DNA from: Antennarius striatus
Lineage: Eukaryota > Chordata > Actinopteri > Lophiiformes > Antennariidae
Direction of reading: 5' to 3'
Assembly (NCBI RefSeq): GCF_040054535.1
Contig: NC_090781.1
Location: 9,675,982-9,739,981 of the forward strand
DNA length: 64,000 bases
Positions 50,131-61,490 of this stretch are shown piece after piece. Both the position numbers and the translations under genes were made by a program. The notes beneath the pieces were generated by a model, which had not been told where the DNA came from, searched no databases, and worked only from the letters and a program-made list of their open reading frames with translations. The stretch's first letter is position 1. The number at the start of each line of letters is the position of its first letter.

Positions 50131-50270
50131 GCCATCATTAGGCTGAAAAAGCAAAACAAACCCATCAGAGACATAGCAAAAATATTAGGTGTGGCCAAAT
50201 CAACTTTTTGGAACATTCTTAAAAAGAAAGAATGCACCGGTGAGCTCAGCAACACCAGAAGACCGCACAA
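49047..50270 (-). CDS. L2 LINE ORF1 with SGNH/GDSL esterase domain (chimeric start)
   Basis: An open frame of 407 codons. The last ~170 residues form an SGNH-hydrolase domain with the nucleophile block IIGDSITRNI, HVGTNDT and the catalytic DGKHPNKQG. Such esterases are known in ORF1 of CR1/L2-type LINEs. The middle is proline/alanine-rich. The first ~45 codons are antisense Tc1 sequence, so the apparent start is not the original one. The frame is still open although the rest of the LINE is broken. Confidence 0.75.
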   Translation of the reverse strand: MCGLLVLLSSPVHSFFLRMFQKVDLATPNIFAMSLMGLFCFFSLMMAYLRPKAPIFSSTLNRANPGPQPSWIEGVRRGRKKDSGGILPHTPLGLSNRYTILLDEAPVHPDDAPEVPTPPGSYSTPAAAPPGAAAPSPPAAPEPSPPAAAEPSLFAASVGPVASVGRSAHHSSTGRDHCRMLREAVIGRSGGLPRASSPRASSSPHSCPSVHTGPVPTQAEVTERPLSAQGSPSAPSPHPPFPSYTLIIGDSITRNIRFINAITHCLPGATVPDVLDKLLSLLPSLPSSVKRLVVHVGTNDTNSRESECTKNNFNLLFDVLKDCGKSVFISGPTATLGRRASCFSRLLSLHTWLQAASRKYNFAFIDNFNLFWELSSLFNSDGKHPNKQGSRMLSANLQHAVQSLPCD

Positions 50271-51125
50271 AACTGTGGTGGACGACAGAAGAATTCTTTC
50301 CCTGGTGAAAACAAACCCCTTAACAATAGTTGGTCAGATCAAGAACACTCTCCAGGAAGTAGGCGTCTCTGTGTCAAAGTCAACAATCAAGAGAAGACTT
50401 CACCAGACTGAATACAGAGGCTTCAGCACAAGATGTAAACCACTGGTAAGCTCAAAAACAGGAAGACCAGATTGGAGTTTGCCAAAAAAAACCATCTAAA
50501 AAGCCGATACAGCTCTGGAACAACATCCTATGGACGAATGAGACAAAGATCAACGTCTACCAGAACGATGGAAGAAAAGAGTATGGGGAAGGAAAAGAAC
50601 TGCCCATGCTCCAAAACATTCCACCTCATCAGTGAAAGATGGTGGTGGTAGTGTTATGGTGTGGGCATGTATGGCTGCCAATGGAATTGGTTCCCTTGTA
50701 TTTATTGATGATGTGACTGATGACAAAAGCAGCAAGATGAATTCTGAAGTGTTTTGGGCAATATCATCTGCTCATGTACAACCAAATGCTTCAGAACTCA
50801 TTGGACGGTGCTTCACAGTGCAGATGGACAATGATCTGAAACATTATGCGAAAGCAACCAAAGAGTGTTTTAAGGCAAAAATGTAGAATGTTATGGAATG
50901 GCCAAGTCAATCACCTGACCTGAATCCAATTGAGCATGCATTTTACTTGCTGAAGAGAAAACTGAAGGGAAATTGCCCCAAGAACAAGCAGGAACTGAAG
51001 ACAGTTGCAGTAGAGATCTGGCAGAACATCACCAGGAACGAAACCCAGCTTCTGGTGATGTCTCTGCGTTCCAGACTTCAGCCTGTCATTGACTGCAGGG
51101 AAAAGTGAGAAGATGGCTGAAGGGA
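50130..51125 (+). mobile_element. Tc1-like transposon copy with broken transposase
   Basis: Frames at 50191-50499, 50632-50886 and 50893-51108 read as a DD34E transposase. The N-terminal helix-turn-helix part has IRDIAKILGVAKSTFW and NTRRPHKT. The core has GGGSVMVWACMA, VQMDNDLKHYAKA and WPSQSPDLNPIEHAF (catalytic glutamate). Stops near 50499 and 50884 break it. The 5' inverted repeat is absent where the L2 begins, and no clear 3' repeat is seen. Confidence 0.85.
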
Positions 51126-51521
51126 AAAGCCAAAACGAAAAGAAGATTTAGTTCTTGTAAATAAAAACTATGATTTTCCTTATATAATTTAACCATTTGT
51201 CTGGTGGCTCTTTGGGACTTGGGGACGATGGGGCCTGTTCGTGTTATGACTCAGGCACTGCTAGACTGGGCATAACAGTAACCCCTGTGCCCCAGCAAAA
51301 AAACATCGACTCCCCAGCAATGTATAGTGAATTCATTAGAGTGATTAAACATTGGAGACAAGTGAATTATTGTGAAAATCTTTATGTTACTGACCATGTT
51401 ACAGTCTGTTGCTCAGGTAAGATTCAGCAAACAGTATATCTGTGAGTCATGAACCGATCCAGACCACTTTGCATCATCACATATGCTCTCGACAGATATT
51501 AGGTTATATATGATGCAATCT

Positions 51522-51869
51522 GGGTGGCAGGAGGCGCAGTGGGTAGCGCTGTTGCCGCACGACAAGGCGGTTCCGGGTTTGAATCCCACTCTGTGCGGAG
51601 TTTACATGTTCTTCCCGTGTCTGCGTGGGTTCTCTTCGGGTTATCCGGCTTCCTCCCACCTCCAAAAACATACAGTTCAGGTTACTTGGCCATTCCATAA
51701 TTGCCCGTAGGAGTGAGTGTGTGTGAATGTTTGTATGTTTCTGTGTAGCTCTACGTTGCACTGGCGACGCACTGGGAGTTTGCCCCGCCTCACGCCCTAT
51801 GACGACTGGGATAGGCCACAGCTCCCCGTGACTCGCGCAAGCGGATGAAGCGGGTAGGAAGATGAATGA
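51522..51869 (+). mobile_element. tRNA-derived SINE (family A)
   Basis: The head AGGCGCAGTGGGTAGCGCTG and B-box GGTTTGAATCCCA are followed by the body words TTATCCGGCTTCCTCCCACC and GATAGGCCACAGCTCCCC. Flanking 12-bp repeats ATGATGCAATCT (51510-51521) and ATGATGCAGTCT (51870-51881) differ at one base. Same family as 9144-9452, opposite orientation. Confidence 0.82.
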
Positions 51870-51899
51870 ATGATGCAGTCTATAACATTTTGAAACAGT

Positions 51900-52050
51900 A
51901 GTCAATCTACATGTATCGGCACATTTATGCTGTGCATGGAGTTCTTATTCACATTATCAGCCTCATTATGTGAGAGAGTCTTGATGGGAATGTGGGTGCC
52001 ATCTATGCAGCCAATTACATTGGGCAATCCCAAACAAAATTTAAGTTACT
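51900..52050 (-). pseudogene. PIF/Harbinger-type (HARBI1-like) transposase fragment
   Basis: On the - strand 51940-52035 reads GLPNVIGCIDGTHIPIKT and on to NEADNVNKNSMHSINV. This is the nuclease block of Harbinger transposases, including the catalytic aspartate in CIDGTHI. A stop follows soon after, and no intact gene or inverted repeat is visible. The family A SINE at 51522 lies just downstream of it. Confidence 0.65.
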
Positions 52051-52650
52051 AATCCAAATCTGAGGTTGCACCACAGTGTCATTAAAAGAATATGACTGAA
52101 AATAAATTTATCAGATATCTACATCATTCACCTGCAATTCTGTGAAAATCATCACTGATGATTCTGACAGGTTTATTTCCATGGAATAAGCCATTTCAAG
52201 GAGAGGCACACTGAGCTTCTCCCACATTCAATATAAACTATCATTTGCAAAGAAAACAAAACTGATTGCAACACAACACAATATCTGCTGGGATGTGAAA
52301 GCATGATTCCAATTTTTTCTGCTGCAAATGTGAGGATGGATTAGGTCATTGACGTGTGTGATGGATTGGTACGTGAAACAGCACTGATCATAAAGAACTA
52401 TCTGGATATGACGGGACATCTGAATTGATTAATGCAGTATCGTCACCAATGGGATCCTTGTCAAACTGAAATGCCGTGTTTGCCTTTTTTATAAAACTGA
52501 ACTACGGTAAAACTTTGTGAATGGTGTTTTATATATTTTAAATAATCATACAGAGCAATAAATATAAAAACTGAAATTGCGCCGTGAAAAAGTGAAAGAT
52601 CTTGACTGAAGTACAGAGAAAAAACAATAACCAATAGAGAAGAAGAAGAT

Positions 52651-53039
52651 CAACTTTATTAATCTCCTAAGGGAAATTACTTTTAACACTCCATACATAT
52701 ACTGTACATATCTTTGTGGTAGATACAATCATAAGCAGGCCCCTGAAAAACAACACACACAAGGGACCTGCGAGCATGCAATTAGTAAGCACACAACTAA
52801 CAGTACATGGGGAGGCAGAGTGAAGGGCAGTAGTTTCAGTTAGGCGCCCAATTGAGCAGCTTGTAAGTGGACGGTGCCTTGCTTAAGGGTACCTCAGCAG
52901 TGGACGGGAGGTGTACTGACACCTCCCACAGTCAGCTCACATTCTGAGGATGTCTGGATGGAGCAGGAATTGATCTGCCAATTTCCAGGCAATGTCTGAT
53001 CATAAGATGTCCGCTCTACTGCTGAGCCACTGCCGCCCA
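52651..53039 (-). mobile_element. tRNA-derived SINE family B
   Basis: Read on the - strand it begins TGGGCGGCAGTGGCTCAGCA, has a worn tRNA-like head, the CAGTGGGAGGTGTCAGTAC-type body and a tail ending AATAAAGTTG before a TCTTCTTCT run. It sits about 190 bp beyond the stop codon of receptor 5. Confidence 0.7.
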
Positions 53040-53178
53040 ACTGATATGCAAGCTTTATTATCTCTCCAGAATAACTATAATGGAAGTTAAATGAATGTGC
53101 TAGTAATAATATTATGAAATATTGATTTCATCATATTTATCATAATGAATGATCATTATTTAAGTGATAAGAACAGAC

Positions 53179-53184
53179 TTTATT
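53179..53184 (-). terminator. Poly(A) signal AATAAA for V2R gene 5
   Basis: AATAAA on the - strand, 43 nt downstream of the receptor 5 stop codon. It is assigned by position only. Confidence 0.45.
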
Positions 53185-53226
53185 TATCATCATAAAAACA
53201 CATGCATGATACAGAGCTAAGAAAAC

Positions 53227-56200
53227 CTATCTGCCCATCACGTGTTTCTTGGTGTTTCTTTCAGGTCTCCAAAGAATTATGAAACATTTTGGGGTGAAAA
53301 TGCAGAGAAGTAAACCATAGCTAGAGGCCAGGATCGCAAATATTTCCACAGCTACAACATATTTCCCTGGAGAGCTAGCGTAAGCAGGGACAAATGTCAC
53401 CCAGACAGCACAGAATATCAGCATGCTGAAGGTGATCAGTTTGGCCTCGTTGAAGTTGTCGGGGAGTTTCCTTGCGAGGAAGGCCAAAAGGAGGCAGGTA
53501 CAGGCCAGCAGGCCAATGTACCCAAGGACCAGAGAAAATCCCAGCACAGACGCCATTACACACATCAATGTGACCTTTGACCCTTCTAACCCCACATCAC
53601 GTTCAGGCACTGGTGGACTGAGGGACAGCCATAGAGTACAGATGATAACCTAAAGACAAAGTAAATGGATTTTAGTGTTTTAATTCAATATTGTTGTTAA
53701 AATAGTGAATGCAATAACAGATTGTTGTTTTAATTTAAAAAGCAAATCATTCGTACCTGTATAGAGGTAAAAAGAAAGACACTTCCTCTCTGTATGCCTG
53801 GACCAAACCACTTCATCAATCTTCCAGCACCAGGCTGAGCTGAGCGGAAAACAGCAAGAACTACTAGTGTTTTGACAAGGAGACAGGAAATACAAAGGAC
53901 AAAGCTGATCCCAAAAGCTGCCTGCTGAAACCGACATGACCAGACTGATGGACGACCAATGAACACCAGTGAGCACAGAAAGCAGAGCTTCAGTGAAAGA
54001 AGAAGCAAAAAGCTCAGTTCTGAATTGTTGGCTCGTACCTGTGAAAGATTTACGCATTTAAATCACGTTGTAAATTTATGAGAGATCAATGAGAGAAAAC
54101 TGTCAATGCACAAAAAGAATACTGTAACTTTGTTTTACCATTGGAGTCTGACGATAGTAAAGAAACACCACAAACACAGCTGTTGTCACTACAGCTCCAG
54201 ACACAGCAGCTGTAGTCAGAGTAATGCCCAAAGTTTCATTAAAGGAGAGGAAGTCCAGCTGACGAGGGATACAGGCAGTTTGGTCAAAATTGGACCAGAA
54301 CTCAGCAGGACAACGCTCACAGTGAAGGGAACCTGGAAGGGTTGAGGCCAGGACACCGAGAAGGAAAATTAAAAGGAAGAACAATATCTTCAGATATGAG
54401 GGGCGGCAGTGGCTCAGTGGTAAAGCTGGCGGTAGAGCAGGTCGTCCTATGATTCAAGATCGGCGGTTCGATTCCCGCTCCCGCCCCCCCCAAAATATAC
54501 CCGGAGGTGAGCTGACAGTGGGAGGTGTCAGCTCATCTCCGGAGCACTGCCGAGGCACCCTTGAGCAAGGTGCCGTCCCCTTTACAAAAAAATTGCTCAT
54601 TTGAGGCGCACCAAGAAGGAGCTGCCTGCCACTCTACCTCCCCTGCATGCCTACAGGCCCCCTTGTGTGTGTGTGTGTGATACAGGGGCCTGTACTCACA
54701 TGTATGCATGCGTTTGTAATCAGTAGCTAGAGTGTGCTGTCTTAATTTCCCTTTGGGGATCAAACCAGTATATAAAATTAAAAATTAAAAAAAAATGAGT
54801 TTGTTCTGTTTTTTACCGGCTTTGTTGCTAATCTCCCCTTTAGCACATGGGACACAGTCAAAGCAGCATAGAGGTTCTCCTTTTCTGGGAACCTTCCAGG
54901 TACCTGGAGGGCAGATTTCACTGCACACTGAAAATGGCACCTGAAGAAAGTAAAACAGTATTTTGAAATGAATAATGCATTTAGAATTAAATCTAAAATA
55001 TCTTCCAAATTTTCAGTCTCAATCAACAATCTTCCTTAATAATTACCTGTTTGGATCCACTGCTCCACTGAATTGCTGATTCGTTAATTTGAAGGTCAAA
55101 ACCATCCACACGACCAATCAATATGAGATTAAGTTGCCCTTTAGAGTTCATCTGCCAGTTTACAAGGTCATACTTTGCTGGAATGTCAGAGCCTTGGAAA
55201 TAAAACATATCTCCTTGTGGTGTGGTGACGTTCACTCGGTTCAAGTGCAGCAATAGCTGGAAGCATCAGATTTGGTGAAATATTTCATAAATTATTAAAA
55301 GAATGTAATATATCATAATACTGTATCATATATCACATCATATATACATATATCTTCATAAAATCTTTCAGAACTGTCAGTCTTGGGGATATCATGACTC
55401 ATGATATTAGTATTAACCTCTGTGAGTTGGATGTGTTTTGGAGAGGCACAAGTAAATCTGTTCTTTCCCAGAAGCTGGTCTATATCAGGGCAGGAGAGAC
55501 AGCTATGAAGGGCGTGGGCTGCAGCATAAACTGCGAGGTAGACATTATATGCAACCCTTAGATGAGTGGTGTCGGTAAATGGGTGCTGCACTTCCTTCAG
55601 AGACTCTGTCCCACTGCAGAGTGGTAGAACCTTCTTCATTAATTCTTTGGCACCAAAGGTAGATGAAATGTTTGACAGAGAGGAACTGCATCCAAACTGT
55701 TTTTCCCAGAGTTCTTGTAAGAATTTATTGTCAGGTTGATGAACTGGGTGTAAACTTCTGAGATACTTTTCAAACCCAACCATTGTTGAACTCTTAATGG
55801 CCACTCCAAGAACACCATTTGCCACTTTAGAGATGGCAACATCTTTGAGTAGATCATCACTTGTGCTCCAAGCCTCACTGGCCAAAAACTGTCTGTCAGT
55901 AACCTAGAGTAAGGCAAAACAAACAATATCAAGAGACATCAAGACAACATTGATCTCTAATGCTTGATAATGAATTACTTTGTCTATACAGTATAATTTT
56001 CCGTTGGAGTTGCTCACATTTATCTTAACAAGTTCCTGGAAAATTTCCCTTACATCTGTATACCAGCAAAAAATGAGAATCACCCTTACAGTTGAAGATT
56101 GAATTGTGAGGGCTACACGTCTTGCGTCACTCACAATATTTTCTCTTTTGACAGCTTCAATGAAATTCAAACACACCTCTTTACCCCAAATCTCTTCCTG

Positions 56201-56769
56201 AAATGCCTGAAATGTCAAACAATCACAAAATATCGGAACATATTTTTGTTTTTGGGTCTCATACATGAAGGAGGTGCATTGCAGTTTTTCAGGTAATTTG
56301 CAATATATTATCAAAAAGTATTAACCTGTATTGCCAAGTGACCATAATCACTGTTTTCAATTATTGCTCCCATCCAACTCCATTTATAGTGTGTGGCCAG
56401 TTGCGCCATGACCCTGGCCTGGTAAGCATCACTGGGGATTGTCCTGAAGAAATTAGGGAATTTTTTCTTGTCACTAAGACAGGGGCAGGAAGCCAAGTAG
56501 CTGATCTGAGACAGGGAATTATTTTTGTAACATTACAAACACAATACGTAATGATATATTCTGAATCAAAATATATATTTGTAAAAATGTTATAATACAA
56601 GTAAAACAAAGAACTATATGTTCTGGGAAAACTCACAATTGGAACAGAGACAGAACTTAGAATATGGGACAGGATTATGCTTGATGTAGATGAACCATCA
56701 CCAATGAGCAAAGGAATGGGATAATCACCTGCCAATAACAACAACTGATTATCTGATCGATCAATCTCT

Positions 56770-56822
<53 letters not shown>

Positions 56823-57646
56823 CATACACAGACAGAGAGAGAGAGACAGAGTGTGTATGTGTGAAGTCATACCAGATGTCTTTCTAGGTTGTTTATCATA
56901 TTTTGAAGGCAAAATAGATGTTAATAAGCTACAGCTTTGTGAGTGTCCTCCGACCAGTGATAGAGCACTTTGAAGAGACCAGGGGTATCTGTCACAGCTA
57001 TCAAGTATATGGTAACCCAGTTTCACGCCTGGCAGCAGGGTGCTGTTGCGATTGATTTCTTCAACCGCAAATGCCATTGCATATGCATTTTTTAATCCAC
57101 CAGCCTCAAAACTGAAAATGATGAGATATGAGTATAATGGTAAATATATATGAAGTGATATTGACTGAATCAAAAGGAAATTGAGATATGCAATTTCTTT
57201 TTCAAATAGTTTCAAAGATATACAGTGTATAGCATTAACACCGTAGATGGCCTTATTATTGAAATTGATTGTGTTCAAAAATCTAGATTTAAAAGATAAG
57301 CAATATATAAAAATAAAGTAGACAGAAACACACGTTTATGGATAGGCAGATGAAAAAAATAAAAACACAAGAATTATCCTATCGTAAATACAACATGATC
57401 TCCATACTGTGATAATATTTACCCAGTGCAAGGTTTATAATATGGTGGCTTGGTGAAGCCTTGGTCTACAGTTGTAGGTATGTAATGCAACTGAAAAAGT
57501 CCACCGATAACCACATCGCCATCCTGGGAAAGACTGTTATTGCTCCATCCACCCCACCGGGAGCATGGTACAGACTGAACAACTCTCAGTCCTGTTTGTG
57601 TACCCAGGACACTGAAAAGTATTGCTTGGAGTGCTATGGAGAGCCA
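53227..57646 (-). CDS. OlfC / V2R-like gene 5 (different subfamily), 11 exons, start codon not found
   Basis: Exons in order: 57646-57423, 57111-56873, 56728-56637, 56505-56326, 56206-56018, 55903-55418, 55256-55047, 54940-54817, 54332-54139, 54038-53757, 53649-53227. The spliced frame is open for 880 codons, with GT-AG borders. It shows a hydrophobic leader, [46 protein letters not shown], a cysteine-rich exon and seven helices split over three exons (cuts after the first helix and inside the fourth). The tail is NTKKHVMGR. Exon 1 has no in-frame ATG and is preceded in frame by TAG. Either the start was lost, or a short upstream exon joins at the TTTAG just before 57646. A chemosensory class C receptor is inferred; it may be a pseudogene. 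Confidence 0.82.
54400..54780 (+). mobile_element. tRNA-derived SINE family B in intron 8 of V2R gene 5
   Basis: It begins GGGGCGGCAGTGGCTCAGTGG and has the B-box GGTTCGATTCCCGCTCC. The body is AGGTGAGCTGACAGTGGGAG, CCCTTGAGCAAGGTGCCGTC and GGGGCCTGTACTCAC, and the tail is TTTCCCTTTGGGGATCAAA. This is the best-preserved head of the family in the window. It is antisense to the host gene. Confidence 0.8.
56773..56820. repeat. (TA)n microsatellite in intron 2 of V2R gene 5
   Basis: An alternating TA run followed by ACATACACAGACAGAGAGAG, lying between exons 2 and 3. Confidence 0.96.
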
Positions 57647-57660
57647 CTAAATGTAGAACC

Positions 57661-58705
57661 AAAGTAATAAAGATAAATATTCAACTGTTCTTGTCTAAAA
57701 ATACATAAACATTTGGATAACAAAATATCTCCAACTGACAAGAGCTATAAACACAATTCATGCACAGCTGTTTCATCAAACTTTAAAATGAATTAATAAC
57801 ATTTGGACAAAGCACCTCACAATCACCATCCACAAATTCCTTTTACCAAAGACATACATTAAATTTAAATATACTGTTATGTCCTCATAACATTTACCTA
57901 CCTGCAGGACAGATGGCATGTTTCATTTGAGTATAAAGTCACCATCACACAACAAAAAAATCAACTCTGAGCATTGTGTCTTACAAAAACATATCCCTCC
58001 TCTACTTTTGAGAAAGTCAAGCGTTGATATGAGTATTTATAGTATGTATCAAAAGCTTTTTGTAAGAAGGAAAACTGACAATTACTCCTCTGTGTAGTGG
58101 TAGAAAACCTTGTCCTTATCAAAACAACAGTATTTATTGCTCTTCTCTGTTCAGCTCAGCCCAAATGTGTCATTATTCATTAGAGACTTGATACAAACAC
58201 TAACCAACACCAGATGGCAAAATATTTTGTCTGTATGGATGTGCTGTTCAACCCCTAGCATACACATCTGTTTGGTTTTCTTTTACTGACATATGGCAAA
58301 GCAAAAGCAAAAGGTGTATTTCTAACATTGATCCATCATTCCGGATTTCAAGTCTGCTCTTTTCCATTACAAAAACTTTAAACTTAGCGTTATGTGTTGT
58401 TTTAAAATGTCTTGTTCTGTAATGCTGAATGCTTCCTGATAGACTGGGTGCAAGACCATGTAACTCTCAAAATTAACAGGGAATAGATTTTGCATCTGCG
58501 TTAGACTTCCCTGTCCTGTGTTTTATGGTGAAATTAAAATCTTATAACCCAGGCTTCGTACATTGTGCCATGACATTTGGCTTCGCTGTTGTCAATACAT
58601 ATGAGTGAAATCTTGTTAGTATATAACACAAAAGGGGGAGCATGAAGCAGATAATTTCTGAAGCATTCACAGATACCCCACTTGTAACAACTCAACCCTG
58701 AATGT
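57661..58705. other. Region upstream of V2R gene 5, no feature recognised
   Basis: A/T-rich sequence without a coding frame. The TGATGGGTGG promoter block of the + strand receptors is not found here on either strand. If receptor 5 has a further 5' exon and promoter, they would lie here. Confidence 0.4.
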
Positions 58706-58937
58706 ATCGTTGTTTAGGGGTGGGCGGATCGATCCAAATATAAGTATTATCGACACTAAGCAAGTACTTGGATCGGATCGATACTATTGTCCTGGAATCG
58801 ATACTTTGCTCCTCCACAAATTTCCTCAAAGCGCCGCTTCTCTGTGCAAATAGCGCACCCCCCTCTCTCTCTTGACCAGAGCCCCCTGCTACTCTCTGAG
58901 TCTCTGCCTGACTAAGAAAGAAAGAAAAGTTAGAAAG

Positions 58938-59299
58938 TCAACTTTATTGATCACCTACGGGGAAATTATCTTTACACTCTTTACATGCGTATACAGTATA
59001 CTGTATGTCAAACCATGCATACACAGTTGTGTACAGGCCCCTGAACAAACACAACACACTAGGGGCCTGTAGGCATGCGGTTAGTACAATTGTTAGTACA
59101 TGGGGATGCAGAGTGAAGGGTCGCGACTTCTGGGTGTGCCCCAAATGAGCAGCTTGTGGGGGGGACGGCACCTTGCTCAAGGGCGCCTTGGCAGTGGCCT
59201 GGAGGTGAGCTGGCACCTCCCACTGTCAGCTCACACTCCAAGGATGTCTGGCTGGAGTGGGATTCGAACCGCCGATGTCTGAGCCACTGCTGCCCGCCC
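58938..59299 (-). mobile_element. tRNA-derived SINE family B
   Basis: Read on the - strand: head GGGCGGGCAGCAGTGGCTCA, worn B-box GGTTCGAATCCCA, body words TGTGAGCTGACAGTGGGAG and CCCTTGAGCAAGGTGCCGTC, and a tail ending GGGGATCAATAAAGTTG-like sequence. It is nested in the composite insertion. Confidence 0.75.
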
Positions 59300-59301
59300 C
59301 G

Positions 59302-59707
59302 TAAGGCCCCCGTCCACACGATGGCGGATTTTTTTAAAAACGCGTCCACACGACAGCGTTTTCAAAAAAATCTCCGTCCACAATTAAACGCATCAGTGCT
59401 TTTTCGAAGACGGCTATAAGGATGCCAAACCATGTGATGGCAGTATTGAGTCAAATTTTATCCAATAGGAATCCTCCGTGTTTGGTTGTCACAACACACA
59501 GGCCCATAAATATGACGTCACAGAGGTTTTCGTCACGTCAGCGTTTTTAAAAAGTTGTGGATACACCGTCCACATGACAACGCATACCCAGCATTTTAAA
59601 AAAAATCCACCAAGGCCAGCGTTTTCAATAAGTTGTGTTTTCGTTCCGGATATCTGCGTTGTTGTTGCATTTTCAAAAAGTTCCAGCACAGTGTGGACGG
59701 GGCCTTA
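59302..59707. mobile_element. MITE, 406 bp, with TAAGGCCCC...GTCCACAC ends
   Basis: The left end TAAGGCCCCCGTCCACAC and right end (complement TAAGGCCCCGTCCACAC) are inverted copies with one extra C on the left. The interior is rich in GCGTTTTCAAAA-type words and non-coding. A related fragment lies at about 8730-8990. Confidence 0.75.
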
Positions 59708-60339
59708 GTGACTCAGGCACACTCTTAGCCCCTCCCCCTACCTGGCCACTGGCCTGCTGCATCCTCTGGACACAGAGACAATGTACTCTGGCAGTCTTTT
59801 CATCCAAAAAATCAACAAGACCCAGGGTAGTATCTGTTTTTCACAATGTAATTGGGTATCAATTTTAGGAGGATTGGTTCAATGGTTATATGTTCACCCA
59901 GTTGGAAAAAATCTTGTTTTACTAAGGGCTACAGCTATCCATTACCCAAGTAATTGATTAATCTATTGATTAATTCTATTACTAAAGTAATCAGATAAAA
60001 ATACAAGGTTCACAATATGTTATTGACATTGTTATTTATGTGACTGCTTTCCCATTTGGTCTGAATTGTAATGACATAAATAAAAGTTTTATAGTGAATG
60101 AGAAGAAACACCATTTTCATTAGTGTAATATTTATTACCCCAAAAATGAGTCTCTCATAATCTCCAATTTATTGTGAACCATGTACATTAAAGTGTTAAA
60201 CAAACGTTAATGCCTGAAATAACATTACGTTACATTGCTGCTTTTTTTGGTTTGACTCTCATGACTTTGGTTCTGAACCAGTTGTTGTAGTAGAAGTATT
60301 TTATTTTTTTATACTGTTAAAGTTTGCATTGTAGTTCAT

Positions 60340-60905
60340 CCATCCATCCATCCATCTTCCACCGCTTATCCGTAGTCAGGTGAGGGGGCAGCAGCTTCAA
60401 CAGGGAGCCCCAAACTTACCTTTCCCCGGCCACATCCATCAGCTCTGACTGGGGGATCCCAAGGCGTTCCCAGGCCAGTGTTGAGATATAATCCCTCCAC
60501 CTGGTCCTGGGTCTGCCCCGAAGTCTCCTCCCGGCTGGACGTGCCAGAAACACCTCCCTAGGGAGGCGTCCCGGAGGCATCCGCACCAGAAGCCCAAACC
60601 ACCTCAACTGACTCCTTTCCACGCGAAGGAGCAGCAACTCTACTCTGAGCCCCTCGCGAACAGCAGTGTTTCTCACCTTATCTCTAAGGGAGATTCTCAG
60701 CTATCCGTCTGAGAAAGCCCATTTCAGCCGCTTGTATCCGCGATCTCGTTCTTTCCGTCATGACCCATTGCTCATGACCATAGGTGAGGGTAGGAACGAA
60801 GATTGAACAATTGATGGAGAGCTTTGCCTCTCGGCTTAGCTCCCTCTTTGTGACAACAGTGCGGTAAAGCGACTGCAATACCGCTCCTGCTGCCCCAAGG
60901 CTGAG
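60340..60905 (-). mobile_element. Rex-like LINE, 3' end
   Basis: On the - strand 60416-60676 encodes LLLRVERSQLRWFGLLVRMPPG and the RPRTRWRDYISTLAWERLG C-terminal block. 60684-61028 carries AAGAVLQSLYRTVVTKRELS. A CCATCCATCCATC tail lies at about 60340. Part of the 60684-61028 frame runs into the Ty3-type fragment and is not LINE. Confidence 0.75.
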
Positions 60906-61490
60906 CCCGACAAGATCAGAGCGGTTCTGGACATGCCGAATCCCACCGATGCAAAAGGGGTCCAGCGGTGTGTCGGATTTGTGAACTATCTGTCCAGGTT
61001 CATGCCATGGCACTGGCTGCTTAAGCATGATGCCGCCATGAAGGAAATCAAGACACTGGTCACAGCGGTGCCAGTCCTACAATATTATGATGTCCACAAG
61101 CCAGTCACCATACAGAGTGACTCTAGCCAGACAGGTCTGGGTTGCTGTCTGCTTCAGGAGGGACAGCTTGTTGTGTTTGCCTCCCGCGCATTGACCCAAA
61201 CGGAGCAAAACTATGCACAGATTGAAAAAGAGTGCCTGAGCATCGTGTTTGCCTGCCAAAGATTCCATTACTATCTATACGGGAGGGGTGATGGGACTGC
61301 TGAGACGGCCCACCACCCACTGGTCTTCATCTTCAGTAAACCCCTCCTCAGTGCACCGAAGTGTCTTCGGAGCATACTCCTCACGCTTCAGAACTACTGC
61401 CTTGCGGTGGTATACAAGCCGGGCCCCGAGATTCATATAAGCGACACGCTTAGCAGGACCACCACTCCACCACAGAGTAGTGACACATTG
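60905..61490 (+). mobile_element. Ty3/Gypsy-type pol fragment (reverse transcriptase end and RNase H)
   Basis: The frame reads PDKIRAVLDMPNPTDAKGVQ and FVNYLSRFMP (RT connection). A deletion follows, then the RNase H block with TIQSDSSQTGLGCCLLQEGQ, ALTQTEQNYAQIEKE and FHYYLYGR. It ends near ISDTLSR. Both gag and integrase are missing, so this is a dead fragment. Confidence 0.8.

Noticed and set aside
51242-51285. TGTTATGAC...GACTGGGCATAACA resembling the ends of the solo LTR at 29340
   Set aside because: Only about 44 bp with no duplication and nothing between the ends. It could be a deleted LTR but is too short to call.
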